Shown here piece after piece: positions 16,458 through 24,095 of a stretch of DNA of 64,000 nt. The translations under genes and the position numbers were made by a program. The notes under the pieces are model-generated. The model was given only the letters and a program-made list of their open reading frames with translations, searched no databases and had not been told where the DNA came from. This DNA is from Kribbella pittospori (GTDB lineage: Bacteria; Actinomycetota; Actinomycetes; Propionibacteriales; Kribbellaceae). The stretch lies in NCBI RefSeq assembly GCF_004331465.1, contig NZ_SJKB01000017.1, positions 62,001 through 126,000 of the forward strand, read 5' to 3'. Positions within the stretch are counted from its first letter, which is position 1. Every line of letters begins with the position of its first letter.

Positions 16458-17135
16458 TCAGATCGTGACGGTGCGAGAAGCTTCGGCGAGGACCTGCCCA
16501 GCGACTGTGGCGTGGCTGGGCGGCAGGTGAGTGGTGTAGAGGTGCGAGCCGACGCCCTGGATGATGTGGAGGTCGCGGGCCAGGTGGGCAGTCATCTGGG
16601 TCACGGCTGAGCCTGTTGCCTCGTCCTCCCGGACGCCCATGGCGGGCGCGAAGGCGCGAGCCCGGATCAGGCCGCGGGATTCGTCCAGCCAGGCCCAGAG
16701 ATACGAGTGGCCGGCGGAGTACGACGCTGGGTCGGCGGCCAGGACGGCCTCCGCAGACTCGAGTTGCTGCCAGTCCCAGTCGCTTCCCCAGGTGGTGTCC
16801 GCTCGTACGGCGAACAGATCGCCCTGCCGCGTGACCGGGATGTCACCGACAGGCACTCGCAACTTGTCGACAGAGTGCCCCTGGGAGTGGAGCCACCAGG
16901 AGATGCCGACGGTCGGGTGGCCGGCGAAGGGCATTTCCGTGGTGGCGGAGAAGATGCGGATCGTGCCGGACGTGGCATCGTCGACGTACACGGTCTCGCT
17001 GTACCCCAGCTCGGCGGCCACCCGCAGCCGGTCCGCGGGCGGTACGAGGGCACCGTCGACGATGCCGAGCGGGTTGCCGAAGCGTCCGTCGGGGTCGGTG
17101 AAGACCCGGACGACGTCGACCGGGATCAGGGTCAA
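16458..17135 (-). CDS. PhzF-family isomerase/epimerase-like protein
   Basis: 225 residues, shorter than the usual 260-300. PhzF marks are present: VVRVFTDPDGRFGNPLGIV at the N-terminus, LGYSETVYV (the catalytic Glu position), MPFAGHPTVG, and GVREDEATGSAV near the C-terminus. PhzF proteins isomerise or epimerise small acids; few outside phenazine clusters have known substrates. It begins 4 bp after the end of a 64-aa membrane protein gene on the same strand. Confidence 0.85.
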   Translation of the reverse strand: MTLIPVDVVRVFTDPDGRFGNPLGIVDGALVPPADRLRVAAELGYSETVYVDDATSGTIRIFSATTEMPFAGHPTVGISWWLHSQGHSVDKLRVPVGDIPVTRQGDLFAVRADTTWGSDWDWQQLESAEAVLAADPASYSAGHSYLWAWLDESRGLIRARAFAPAMGVREDEATGSAVTQMTAHLARDLHIIQGVGSHLYTTHLPPSHATVAGQVLAEASRTVTI

Positions 17136-17139
17136 AGAC

Positions 17140-17334
17140 TCAGAAGACGGCGATCGCGGCGATGACCGCGATCAGCACCACGGCGGCTCCGACGACAGCC
17201 AGCACCCGGCCGTTCATCTTGGGTTCGGTGGTGGCCTCGGCCTGGCCCTCGTTCACGAAGGCGCGAAACATCTGGGTGTTCGCGCCCGGGTCCTGCTCGT
17301 TCTCGACGTTCTGCGGGACGTTCTGGTCAGCCAT
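17140..17334 (-). CDS. Small tail-anchored-type membrane protein (64 aa)
   Basis: 64 residues. A polar acidic N-terminal half (MADQNVPQNVENEQDPGANT) is followed by one membrane segment (about 43-63) ending at the last residue, as in tail-anchored proteins. No family recognised. It is immediately upstream of the PhzF gene and probably shares its transcript. Confidence 0.65.
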   Translation of the reverse strand: MADQNVPQNVENEQDPGANTQMFRAFVNEGQAEATTEPKMNGRVLAVVGAAVVLIAVIAAIAVF

Positions 17335-17401
17335 GGCCCCAGACCCTACCTGGCGCCGGTGAAGCCACCGCAGACGCCCGTCAAAGCCTGACGAAGACCT
17401 G

Positions 17402-17419
17402 ATGTACCATTTGGTACAT
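17402..17419. promoter_or_regulatory. Palindromic operator over the SRPBCC start codon
   Basis: ATGTACC (17402-17408) and GGTACAT (17413-17419) are exact reverse complements with a 4-bp spacer. The right arm includes the first bases of the ATG at 17418. A TetR gene is the second gene of the unit, so autoregulation through this site is likely. Confidence 0.75.
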
Positions 17420-17837
17420 GCGCTTCGATCATTCCATCACGGTCCAGGCCCCGCAGGAGCGGGTCTGGCAGGTGTACAGCGACGTTGAGCGGTGGCCCGA
17501 GTGGACGCCGACCATCGACTCGGTCGAGCGGCTCGACGCCGGCCGCATCCACATCGGCGCCAAGACCCGGATCCGGCAGCCGAAGCTCCCGGTCGCGGTC
17601 TGGGAGGTGACCGATCTCAAGGAGGGCGAGTACTTCGAGTGGGTCTCGAAGGCTCCGGGCATCCGGACGATCGGCGGTCACCGCGTCGTCGGTACGCCGC
17701 AGGGCACGGTGGTGACGGCGACGATCATCCACGAAGGCCCGATCGGCTGGATCTTCGGCAAGCTCTACGCCCGCCTCACCAAGAGCTACGTCGAGACAGA
17801 GGCAGTGAAGCTCAAAGAGGTGAGCGAACAGACGTGA
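17418..17837 (+). CDS. SRPBCC-family (polyketide cyclase-like) protein
   Basis: 139 residues. The N-terminus HSITVQAPQERVWQVYSDVERWPEW is the usual START/SRPBCC beginning. A cavity-lining beta sheet and a C-terminal long helix (KLYARLTKSYVETEAVKLKEV) follow. It probably binds a small hydrophobic ligand. Its stop overlaps the start of a TetR regulator, and a palindrome covers its own start codon, so the two may form a ligand-responsive pair. Confidence 0.85.
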   Translation: MRFDHSITVQAPQERVWQVYSDVERWPEWTPTIDSVERLDAGRIHIGAKTRIRQPKLPVAVWEVTDLKEGEYFEWVSKAPGIRTIGGHRVVGTPQGTVVTATIIHEGPIGWIFGKLYARLTKSYVETEAVKLKEVSEQT

Positions 17838-18382
17838 GTAGGCAGTCCCTGCTGGCCGGCGCCGTCGAGCACTTCGCGAAGAACGGGATCGGCGACGCCA
17901 GCCTGCGCAGTATCGCCGGCTCGATCGGCACCAGCCACCGGATGCTGATCTACCACTTCGGCTCCCGCGAGGGCCTGCTCGCCGAAGTGGTCCGGACCGT
18001 CGAGCAACAGCAGCGCGACCTGCTGGCCGAGGTGCTGGCGACCGATCTGCCGGTGGAGGAGCAGAACGACCTGTTCTGGCGCCGCGTCACCGAGGCGGCC
18101 TTGATCTACGGTCCGCTGTTCTTCGAGCTGAGCGCCCACGCGATGCAGGATCGCCCGCACACCGAGGCACTCAAGGCGGATCTGATCAATGTCTGGCTCC
18201 CGCCGGTGATCGAGCTGTGCATCCGCGCGGGCATCCCGCCCGAGGAGGCACCGGCGTACGCGCGGCTCGGTCTGGCGGCGTCCCGTGGTCTGCTGTTCGA
18301 CCTGCTGCTCACCGGCGACCAGGTCGGCGTCGACGAGGCGTCCGCGCTGCTGAACCGGCTGTTCAGTCTCCGGGCTCTGTAG
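17834..18382 (+). CDS. TetR-family transcriptional regulator
   Basis: 182 residues from a GTG at 17834 overlapping the SRPBCC stop (GTGA). The N-terminal helix-turn-helix reads VEHFAKNGIGDASLRSIAGS, then TSHRMLIYHFGSREGLLAEV. It likely binds the TGTACC/GGTACA palindrome at 17402-17419 ahead of its own unit. Its 3' end overlaps the first serpin gene, which converges on it, by 20 bp. Confidence 0.88.
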   Translation: MSRQSLLAGAVEHFAKNGIGDASLRSIAGSIGTSHRMLIYHFGSREGLLAEVVRTVEQQQRDLLAEVLATDLPVEEQNDLFWRRVTEAALIYGPLFFELSAHAMQDRPHTEALKADLINVWLPPVIELCIRAGIPPEEAPAYARLGLAASRGLLFDLLLTGDQVGVDEASALLNRLFSLRAL

Positions 18383-19529
18383 GCGTCGCGACCCAGCCGG
18401 CGACTATCGGCAGCCGCGACTCCCGCAGTACTGCGGTGAACGCGAACGGCTGGTCCAGTGCGACCTCGAGCCGGCGGGCCTGGCGCGTCGGCATCGAGGC
18501 GCGGACCATCGCCATCGAGGTGACGGCCGCGGCCTCGAACCCGGTCGCGAAGAACCGCGCCAGCACCTTCTGCTTGGCCTGCCCGACGGCGAGCGGCACC
18601 GGACTGATCGCACTGAAGTGGCCGTGCTCCCCGGGGTCCGTGGTGACCGTGGTCAACCCGAACAGCTCACGCAACTCCAGCAGATCGTGCTCGGCCTCGA
18701 CGTTGAACGACGGCAGAGTCAGCTTCAGATCCGGCCGCGGCGCCGTGGTCTGCCCGACCTTCAACCCTGGCGCGAGCTCCGAACCGGGCTCCCCCTGATC
18801 GATCAGAGCAGTCCCAGGAACGCCGTCAGCCGGACGCGCCGCAGCACCGAGAAGACCCGCGAGCACTTCCGGCTGCGATCCAGATCCAACCCCGAGCAGT
18901 ACGTCGACATCCGCGTCGCCGCGAACCGTGATCACGGTCAGGTCGTCGTACCGCCGTACTGCGTCGAGGTCGCTGTCGACGCGCTCGAGCCAATGCCACC
19001 GGCCGCCCGCCCACGGCCCGGCCTGGACGTTCTTGATCTGCTCGGTGAACGGGCGGACCCAGGTCGTGCGCAGGGACAGGGCCGAGGCGAGAACGAGCAT
19101 GACGTCAGGGTTGATCTCGACCGGCATCTCGCGGATCAGATCGTGAGTGTGCTCGGCCGCCCAGGCATCGAGCTTCGGCTTGTCGACCGCGGCGCGACCG
19201 GTGAGCGTTCCCATCAGCGGCGCCGGTACGACGCTGTCGAACGTCTCCGCGAGCTTCAGTTGCTCATGCACCCAGACACCCAGCGCCGCGTGCAGATCGG
19301 CCGAGCCCTCGATCGCCCTCACCAGCGCGAGGGCCCGCCCGGATCCCGCCTCCGCGTCGACCCCGGCGGCCTGGGCCAGCTCGGTCCGGCCTGGTTCATC
19401 CGCGGCCGTCGCCAGGATCGCGAGCAGCGGCCACAGACCGAGCCCGGACACGACTGTGTTCCCCGCCGGAAGCGTGCGGGCCCAGCGTGCGGTGAGGTCA
19501 TTGACTGCGCGCACCACGTCGGCATCCAT
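18363..19529 (-). CDS. Serpin-family protein, paralogue 1
   Basis: 388 residues from the ATG at 19529, the length of a complete serpin. Family marks: LVLASALSLRTTWVRPF (strand 3A region), LPSFNVEAEHDLLELRELFGLT, and the hinge of the reactive loop FFATGFEAAAVTSMAM. The last keeps the small residues needed for loop insertion. The C-terminus QPFAFTAVLRESRLPIVAGWV matches the serpin breach strands. It has no obvious signal peptide. It may inhibit a serine protease irreversibly. A paralogue lies 278 bp upstream on the same strand. Confidence 0.85.
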   Translation of the reverse strand: MDADVVRAVNDLTARWARTLPAGNTVVSGLGLWPLLAILATAADEPGRTELAQAAGVDAEAGSGRALALVRAIEGSADLHAALGVWVHEQLKLAETFDSVVPAPLMGTLTGRAAVDKPKLDAWAAEHTHDLIREMPVEINPDVMLVLASALSLRTTWVRPFTEQIKNVQAGPWAGGRWHWLERVDSDLDAVRRYDDLTVITVRGDADVDVLLGVGSGSQPEVLAGLLGAAARPADGVPGTALIDQGEPGSELAPGLKVGQTTAPRPDLKLTLPSFNVEAEHDLLELRELFGLTTVTTDPGEHGHFSAISPVPLAVGQAKQKVLARFFATGFEAAAVTSMAMVRASMPTRQARRLEVALDQPFAFTAVLRESRLPIVAGWVATPTEPGD

Positions 19530-19564
19530 ACCCTCCACACTGCCACATCGAGATCGCAGACAAC

Positions 19565-19580
19565 GACACTGGTTTTCATT
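19565..19580 (-). promoter_or_regulatory. Possible Zur-box-like site
   Basis: The minus strand reads AATGAAAACCAGTGTC, which agrees at 13 of 16 positions with the actinobacterial Zur pattern AATGAAAATCATTTTC. It lies between the first serpin and the start of a permease remnant whose intact relatives are often zinc-regulated. I matched it by eye against a remembered consensus, so the call is tentative. Confidence 0.4.
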
Positions 19581-19610
19581 TCCGTCGGACTTTCTGTCAG
19601 GATGCGGCGG

Positions 19611-19817
19611 GTGACCGATACGGCCGAGAAGTGACCCCGGCCGCGGCGATCGCGTTCCTGCTGTCGGCACCGGCGATCAACCCCGTCGTACTTGTGTCCA
19701 CCGCGGTCGCGTTCCCCGGTCAGCCGAAGGTGGTGGTCGCTCGCGCGGCGACCTCGCTCGCGGTCCGACGGCGATGTCGCCGCGCTGACCGTCGCCCCGG
19801 CCAATCCCTACGAGTAG
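19611..19817 (+). pseudogene. Deletion remnant of a DUF318 permease / TIGR03943 operon
   Basis: A GTG at 19611 starts a seven-codon N-terminus that ends at TGA. A second frame from 19631 reads TPAAAIAFLLSAPAINPVVL, then VSTAVAFPGQ, the conserved membrane segment of DUF318 permeases. After about 44 residues homology stops, and a third frame ends ALTVAPANPYE at the TAG 19815-19817. I associate that ending with the partner protein (TIGR03943 type) that follows these permeases. The whole is about 207 bp where an intact pair needs about 1.8 kb, so two internal deletions are the simplest reading. Confidence 0.6.
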
Positions 19818-20869
19818 TTCACCCAGCCGGCGACGACAGGTACGCCGGTCGGCCGGTGCACGGCGATGAACCCGAACGGCTGCACCAGCGACACCAGCAA
19901 CGCCTTCGCGCCGGGCATCGGCGCGGACCCGGCAGCCATCGCCATGGTCGTGACGGCCGCCGCTTCGAAGCCGGTCGCGGAGAAGCGAGCCATCACGGCC
20001 TGCTTGGCCTGGTCGATCGCCAGCGGCTCTGAACTCAGGCCGGGGAAGTGCCCCTGGCTGGAGTCCATCGCCGACGTCAGCCCGAACACCTCCGGATGCT
20101 CGAGGAGATCATGCTCGGCATCGACCTCGAAGTACGGCAACGACAACAGCACCGACGGCACCGGCGACATCGACTCGACCACTTCCAGAGCCGGCGCCGA
20201 CCCTTCAGCTGCCAGCAGCTCCGACCCACTCACGCCACCGTCGCTCAGCTCGAGCGCGGCAGCCAGTACGGCGGCCCGCCCACGACCGGCCTCACCGACA
20301 ACAAGCCGTACGTCGAACTCCCCGGTGCCGACGACAGTTGCCACAGTCAACGGTCCGGCAGCGCTCTCGTACACGCGCACGCTGTCGAGGTCACCGTCGG
20401 ACCGGCTCAGCCACCGCTGCCCCTCGCGCGGATACTCGTTGAACGGCAGCACCCACTTGGTCCGCAAGGCCAACGCGGACGCGAGCACCAGCAGCACGTC
20501 GGGCGTCAACTGGATCGGCATCCGCTCCAGCAGTCCGTCCGTCTGCTCGACCACCCACGCATCCAGCGTCGCCTGATCGGTCAACGTTCCGCGGACCTCG
20601 GGCGGCAGGAACCGGTCGACTCCCGGCTGCAGCGGGATCTCCGGCCGCGTCCACAGACCGAGCGCCATCCGCAGCTCGGGAGTCTGCAGCAGGCCGTCGT
20701 ACGGTCCGCCGGCGGCTTCGACGAGCTCGTCACGCGCGGGTCCGACGGCCAGTTGGGCGAGGATCGCGAGCAAGGGCCGGACGCCGAGACCGGACAGAAC
20801 CGTGCTGCCCTCCCCGGGCAGCTGCTCGATCCACCGAGCGGTCAGGCGACTGACCTGCTGCGCATCCAT
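19808..20869 (-). CDS. Serpin-family protein, paralogue 2
   Basis: 353 residues. It aligns along its length with the downstream serpin: LVLASALALRTKWVLPF, LPYFEVDAEHDLLEHPEVFGL, the loop hinge RFSATGFEAAAVTTMAMAAG, and QPFGFIAVHRPTGVPVVAGWV. It is shorter than paralogue 1 mainly in the middle. Its stop overlaps the end of the permease remnant. The two serpins probably arose by duplication; the remnant lies between them. Targets unknown. Confidence 0.84.
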   Translation of the reverse strand: MDAQQVSRLTARWIEQLPGEGSTVLSGLGVRPLLAILAQLAVGPARDELVEAAGGPYDGLLQTPELRMALGLWTRPEIPLQPGVDRFLPPEVRGTLTDQATLDAWVVEQTDGLLERMPIQLTPDVLLVLASALALRTKWVLPFNEYPREGQRWLSRSDGDLDSVRVYESAAGPLTVATVVGTGEFDVRLVVGEAGRGRAAVLAAALELSDGGVSGSELLAAEGSAPALEVVESMSPVPSVLLSLPYFEVDAEHDLLEHPEVFGLTSAMDSSQGHFPGLSSEPLAIDQAKQAVMARFSATGFEAAAVTTMAMAAGSAPMPGAKALLVSLVQPFGFIAVHRPTGVPVVAGWVNYS

Positions 20870-20873
20870 CCGG

Positions 20874-21167
20874 TCAACTGTCCTGGACGTCGGTGAAGTG
20901 CTCGACGTGCGGCGGGTTCGCGAAGTGCGGACCGATCAGGCCGCGCCAGACCCCGAAGGAGTCGCTCGCCCGGAACGTCTCGTGCGCCTCGACGGAGTCC
21001 CACTCGACCTGGAGCACGAAGCGCGTCGAGGTCTCGATACCGCGCGACATCCGGATGGTCCGGCTGCCCTCGGCGTTCTCGATCTGCTTGCGGGCTTGCA
21101 GATAGGCGGCCGCGAACGCGTCTTCCTGGCCGGCGATCACATCAATCAACGCGACTTCGAGCACCAT
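20874..21167 (-). CDS. Antibiotic biosynthesis monooxygenase (ABM) domain protein
   Basis: 97 residues from the ATG at 21167; earlier in-frame codons give an implausible Arg-rich N-terminus. The dimeric alpha-beta ABM fold is indicated by LEVALIDVIAGQEDAFAAAY, the SRGIETSTRFVLQVEWDSVEAHETFR core (ending with the typical VEWDS/AH segment) and a C-terminal PHVEHF. Members are cofactor-free oxygenases or heme-degrading enzymes. It sits 4 bp upstream of the second serpin on the same strand and 13 bp after the EamA gene. Confidence 0.85.
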   Translation of the reverse strand: MVLEVALIDVIAGQEDAFAAAYLQARKQIENAEGSRTIRMSRGIETSTRFVLQVEWDSVEAHETFRASDSFGVWRGLIGPHFANPPHVEHFTDVQDS

Positions 21168-21180
21168 GCGGCCAACCTTC

Positions 21181-22083
21181 TCACACCAGCTCGGCCTGCA
21201 CCGCCTGCTCCGTGTTCTCCTTCGCCCGAGTGCGGCGCCGTACGACGGTGCATGCCATTCCACCGATCACCAGGACTGCCGCGGTCGCCTGCTGGAGGCC
21301 GACCGCCTCACCACGCCACAACCAGGCCGCGGCCATGCCGACGATCGGCACCAACAAAGAGAACGGTGCGACCGTGCTCGCGTCGTATTGGCGCAGAAGG
21401 TAGCCCCAGGCACCGAATCCGAACAGCGTTGCGGCAAAGGCGAGGTAGCCGATCGCCCCGATGCCGGTCAGGTCGATGCCGCGTAGCGCGTCGACATCCG
21501 TCCGTGGTCCCTCGGTGAGGAGCGACAGCACGAACAGCGGCACGACGGCGACCGCGCTGACCCAGACCATGAAGCGCAAGGTGTCCTGTGGCTTGGCGTA
21601 GCGGGTGATGGTGTTGGACACGCCCCAGAACGCTCCGGCGACGATCACCAACGACAGTGCGCCGAGCGGTGCGGCCAGTCCGCGGTCGAGCATGATCAGC
21701 ACCATCCCGAGGCAGGCGATCGCGATGCCGATGACCTGGGCCTTGCGCGGCCGCTCCCGCAGTACGGCGATCGCGAACAGGACCGTGAAGATCACCTGGC
21801 ATTGCAGCACCAGCGACGACAGGCCGGCCGGGACGCCGTGGTCCATCGCGGTGAACAGCAGCCCGAACTTCGCCACTCCGAGTGCGAGACCGACTCCGAC
21901 GACGTACCGCCAGGCGACCGGTGGACGGCCGAGCAGGAGGATCGCCGGGACCGCGGCGAAGAAGAAGCGCAGGGCGGAGAAGAGCAGCGGCGGGAAGTCC
22001 TCGAGGCCGACCTCGATCACGACGAAGTTTACGCCCCAGACAACGACGACCGCGAGCGCGAGGAGCAGGTCACGAGGTTTCAT
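21181..22083 (-). CDS. EamA/DMT-family transporter
   Basis: 300 residues with ten membrane segments in two five-segment repeats. Family pieces: VVVWGVNFVVIEVGLEDFPP at the N-terminus, and in the second half FGFGAWGYLLRQYDASTVAPFSLLVPIVG, typical of the O-acetylserine/cysteine-exporter subgroup (EamA). It probably exports amino acids or related metabolites. A LysR regulator starts 73 bp away in the opposite direction and is its likely controller. Confidence 0.9.
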   Translation of the reverse strand: MKPRDLLLALAVVVVWGVNFVVIEVGLEDFPPLLFSALRFFFAAVPAILLLGRPPVAWRYVVGVGLALGVAKFGLLFTAMDHGVPAGLSSLVLQCQVIFTVLFAIAVLRERPRKAQVIGIAIACLGMVLIMLDRGLAAPLGALSLVIVAGAFWGVSNTITRYAKPQDTLRFMVWVSAVAVVPLFVLSLLTEGPRTDVDALRGIDLTGIGAIGYLAFAATLFGFGAWGYLLRQYDASTVAPFSLLVPIVGMAAAWLWRGEAVGLQQATAAVLVIGGMACTVVRRRTRAKENTEQAVQAELV

Positions 22084-22156
22084 GTGTTCCAGTCTGGGTC
22101 GGCGTACACTTAAGGACCAGCACCGATTGCTACTGCCATCACTTTAGGAGTGCTGA

Positions 22157-23065
22157 ATGATGGATCTCGGCCGGCTCCGCGCTCTGCACGCCGTCGCGCA
22201 GTACGGGTCGGTCAACCGCGCCGCCGAGGTGCTCGGCTACACGCCGTCGGCGGTGTCCCAGCAACTGACGAAACTGGAGCGCGAGACGCGGACGACGCTG
22301 ATCGAGCGGCAGGGCCGCGGCATCGTCCTCACCGACGCCGCCCGGCAGTTGGCGTCGACCGCCGCGCGCATCCTCGAGCTGGTCGAGGACGCCGAGCTGA
22401 CGCTGGAAGAGCAACGTGGGCGAGCGATCGGCACGCTGAAGATCGCCGCATTCCCGACCGCCGCGCGAGGTTTGCTGCCGCATGCACTGGCGCGTTTGAT
22501 CAACGATCATCCCGGCCTGGATGTCCGGGTGACCGAGACCGATCCGTTCGAGGCTGTCGCCGCGGTCAGTCGCGGGGAGATCCACGTGGCAGTGGTGCAC
22601 GACTGGCAGAACACGCCGCTGAGCCTGCCGGAGGGACTGTCCCGGGTGAAGCTCGGGTCCGATCCGGCCGACGTCCTCGTCCCGGCGACGCATCGCCTGG
22701 CCGGCAAGGAGTCCGTGCGGGCGGAGGATCTGGTCGGCGAGCGATGGATCTGCCAACCGGTCGGTTCGATCTGTCACGAGTGGCTGGTCCGGACGATGCG
22801 CCGGGCCGGCGTCGAGCCCGAGATCGCCTACTCGGTCGCGGAGTACCAGACCCAGTTGGCGATGCTTGCCCAAGGCATCGGCATCGGCCTGCTCCCCCGG
22901 CTCGGCCGAGGCACGCTCCCCGACGGCGTGGTCGTCGTACCGCTGCAGCCCGCCCCGAGCCGCCGCCTGTACGCCGTCTGGCGGGCCACGACCTCCCGCC
23001 GGCCCGCGATCGCCGTCACCCTGTCCACACTCGAGTCCGCCTGGCCTGCCCGTGACACCGCCTGA
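22157..23065 (+). CDS. LysR-family regulator divergent from the EamA exporter
   Basis: 302 residues; AGGAG at 22146-22150 precedes the ATG. The N-terminal helix-turn-helix (RLRALHAVAQYGSVNRAAEV, then TPSAVSQQLTKLERE) and the periplasmic-binding-like effector domain from about residue 90 are standard for LysR. The 73-bp gap to the divergent EamA gene is the expected place for its operator. Confidence 0.92.
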   Translation: MMDLGRLRALHAVAQYGSVNRAAEVLGYTPSAVSQQLTKLERETRTTLIERQGRGIVLTDAARQLASTAARILELVEDAELTLEEQRGRAIGTLKIAAFPTAARGLLPHALARLINDHPGLDVRVTETDPFEAVAAVSRGEIHVAVVHDWQNTPLSLPEGLSRVKLGSDPADVLVPATHRLAGKESVRAEDLVGERWICQPVGSICHEWLVRTMRRAGVEPEIAYSVAEYQTQLAMLAQGIGIGLLPRLGRGTLPDGVVVVPLQPAPSRRLYAVWRATTSRRPAIAVTLSTLESAWPARDTA

Positions 23066-23130
23066 TCGATTGCGATCCCCGCCCGACGCAGTAGGCCTTG
23101 ACCAATCCCGGCATACCGGTCACCTGAGCC

Positions 23131-23994
23131 TCAGCTGGAGCCGACGAGGGCCTGGAGCTTCTTCTCGGTGTCCTCGTCGGCGGCGGTGTAGACGGTCGCC
23201 CGGAACTGCCCGAGCTGGGACAGCCACAGGTTGACCGGTTCGATCCGCAGTATGCCGGCCTCGGGATTCTCGAAGACCTTGATCCGGTTGCTCGGCGCGC
23301 CGACCTCGTACCGCTCCCACAACTCGGTGAACAGCTTCGACCCGGCGAGCAGCCGCTGGAGGAGATCCTGCCACGACGGCTCACCGAGATGGTCGGCCAT
23401 CGCCGCCCGGAACCCGGCCACCATGTGCACCTTCATCGCCTCGGACTCGGCGAACGTGCACCGCCATTCGCGCGACACGAACGTCGCCCAGAGCATGTTG
23501 CGCTCCTCGACCGGGATCTGCCGCAGGTCCAGCACCACCCGGCAGTAGGCCTCGTTGAACGCGAGGATGTCGTAGCGCGCACTCAGTACGACAGCCGGGT
23601 ACGGCGAGACCGCGTCGAGCGTCCTCTGGACGGACGCGGGCAGGATCGCGCACTCACCGCGCGTCGGGCCGACCTGGAGCCCGGCCAGGGTGAACAGATG
23701 ATTGCGCTCCTGCCGGTCCAGCCGCAGCGTGTTCGCCAGCGCCTCCAGCACCTGCGCCGACACGTTGATGTCCCGCCCCTGCTCGAGCCACGTGTACCAG
23801 GTGACGCCGACCCCCGCCAGCAGCGCCACTTCTTCCCGCCGCAGTCCCGGCGTCCGGCGCCGGCCACCCGGCGCGAACCCGACCTCGTCCGGCCGGATCC
23901 GCTCCCGCCGGCTGCGCAGGAAGACGCCCAGCTCCCGCCGCTGCTCGCCTTTGTCGACGGCAGTTCTGTCGGTGGTCAATGGCAGGGTGGTCAT
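23131..23994 (-). CDS. XRE-type regulator with MmyB-like ligand domain
   Basis: 287 residues. The helix-turn-helix domain (about 18-90) contains LGVFLRSRRERIRPDEVG, then RRRTPGLRREEVALLAGVG and the family-typical WYTWLEQGRDINVS. The C-terminal MmyB-like domain contains LDAVSPYPAVVLSARYDILAFN. Such proteins usually repress a neighbouring redox or efflux gene. The divergent MFS gene starts 101 bp away, and CCAGG repeats fill the gap. Confidence 0.9.
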   Translation of the reverse strand: MTTLPLTTDRTAVDKGEQRRELGVFLRSRRERIRPDEVGFAPGGRRRTPGLRREEVALLAGVGVTWYTWLEQGRDINVSAQVLEALANTLRLDRQERNHLFTLAGLQVGPTRGECAILPASVQRTLDAVSPYPAVVLSARYDILAFNEAYCRVVLDLRQIPVEERNMLWATFVSREWRCTFAESEAMKVHMVAGFRAAMADHLGEPSWQDLLQRLLAGSKLFTELWERYEVGAPSNRIKVFENPEAGILRIEPVNLWLSQLGQFRATVYTAADEDTEKKLQALVGSS

Positions 23995-24019
23995 GTGGCC
24001 ATGATGGCGCGAAGAGGAG

Positions 24020-24070
24020 CCTGGTGCCAGGTGCTGTCAATACCAGGATAACCAGGCTCTCACCACCAGG
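24020..24070. promoter_or_regulatory. CCAGG repeat cluster between XRE regulator and MFS exporter
   Basis: The palindrome CCTGGTGCCAGG (24020-24031) is followed by three direct ACCAGG copies at 24042, 24051 and 24065. All lie in the 101-bp divergent gap. Several spaced half-sites of one motif suggest cooperative binding by the adjacent regulator. Confidence 0.55.
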
Positions 24071-24095
24071 CTCCGAGCGCGCGCAGGCTGGAGGC

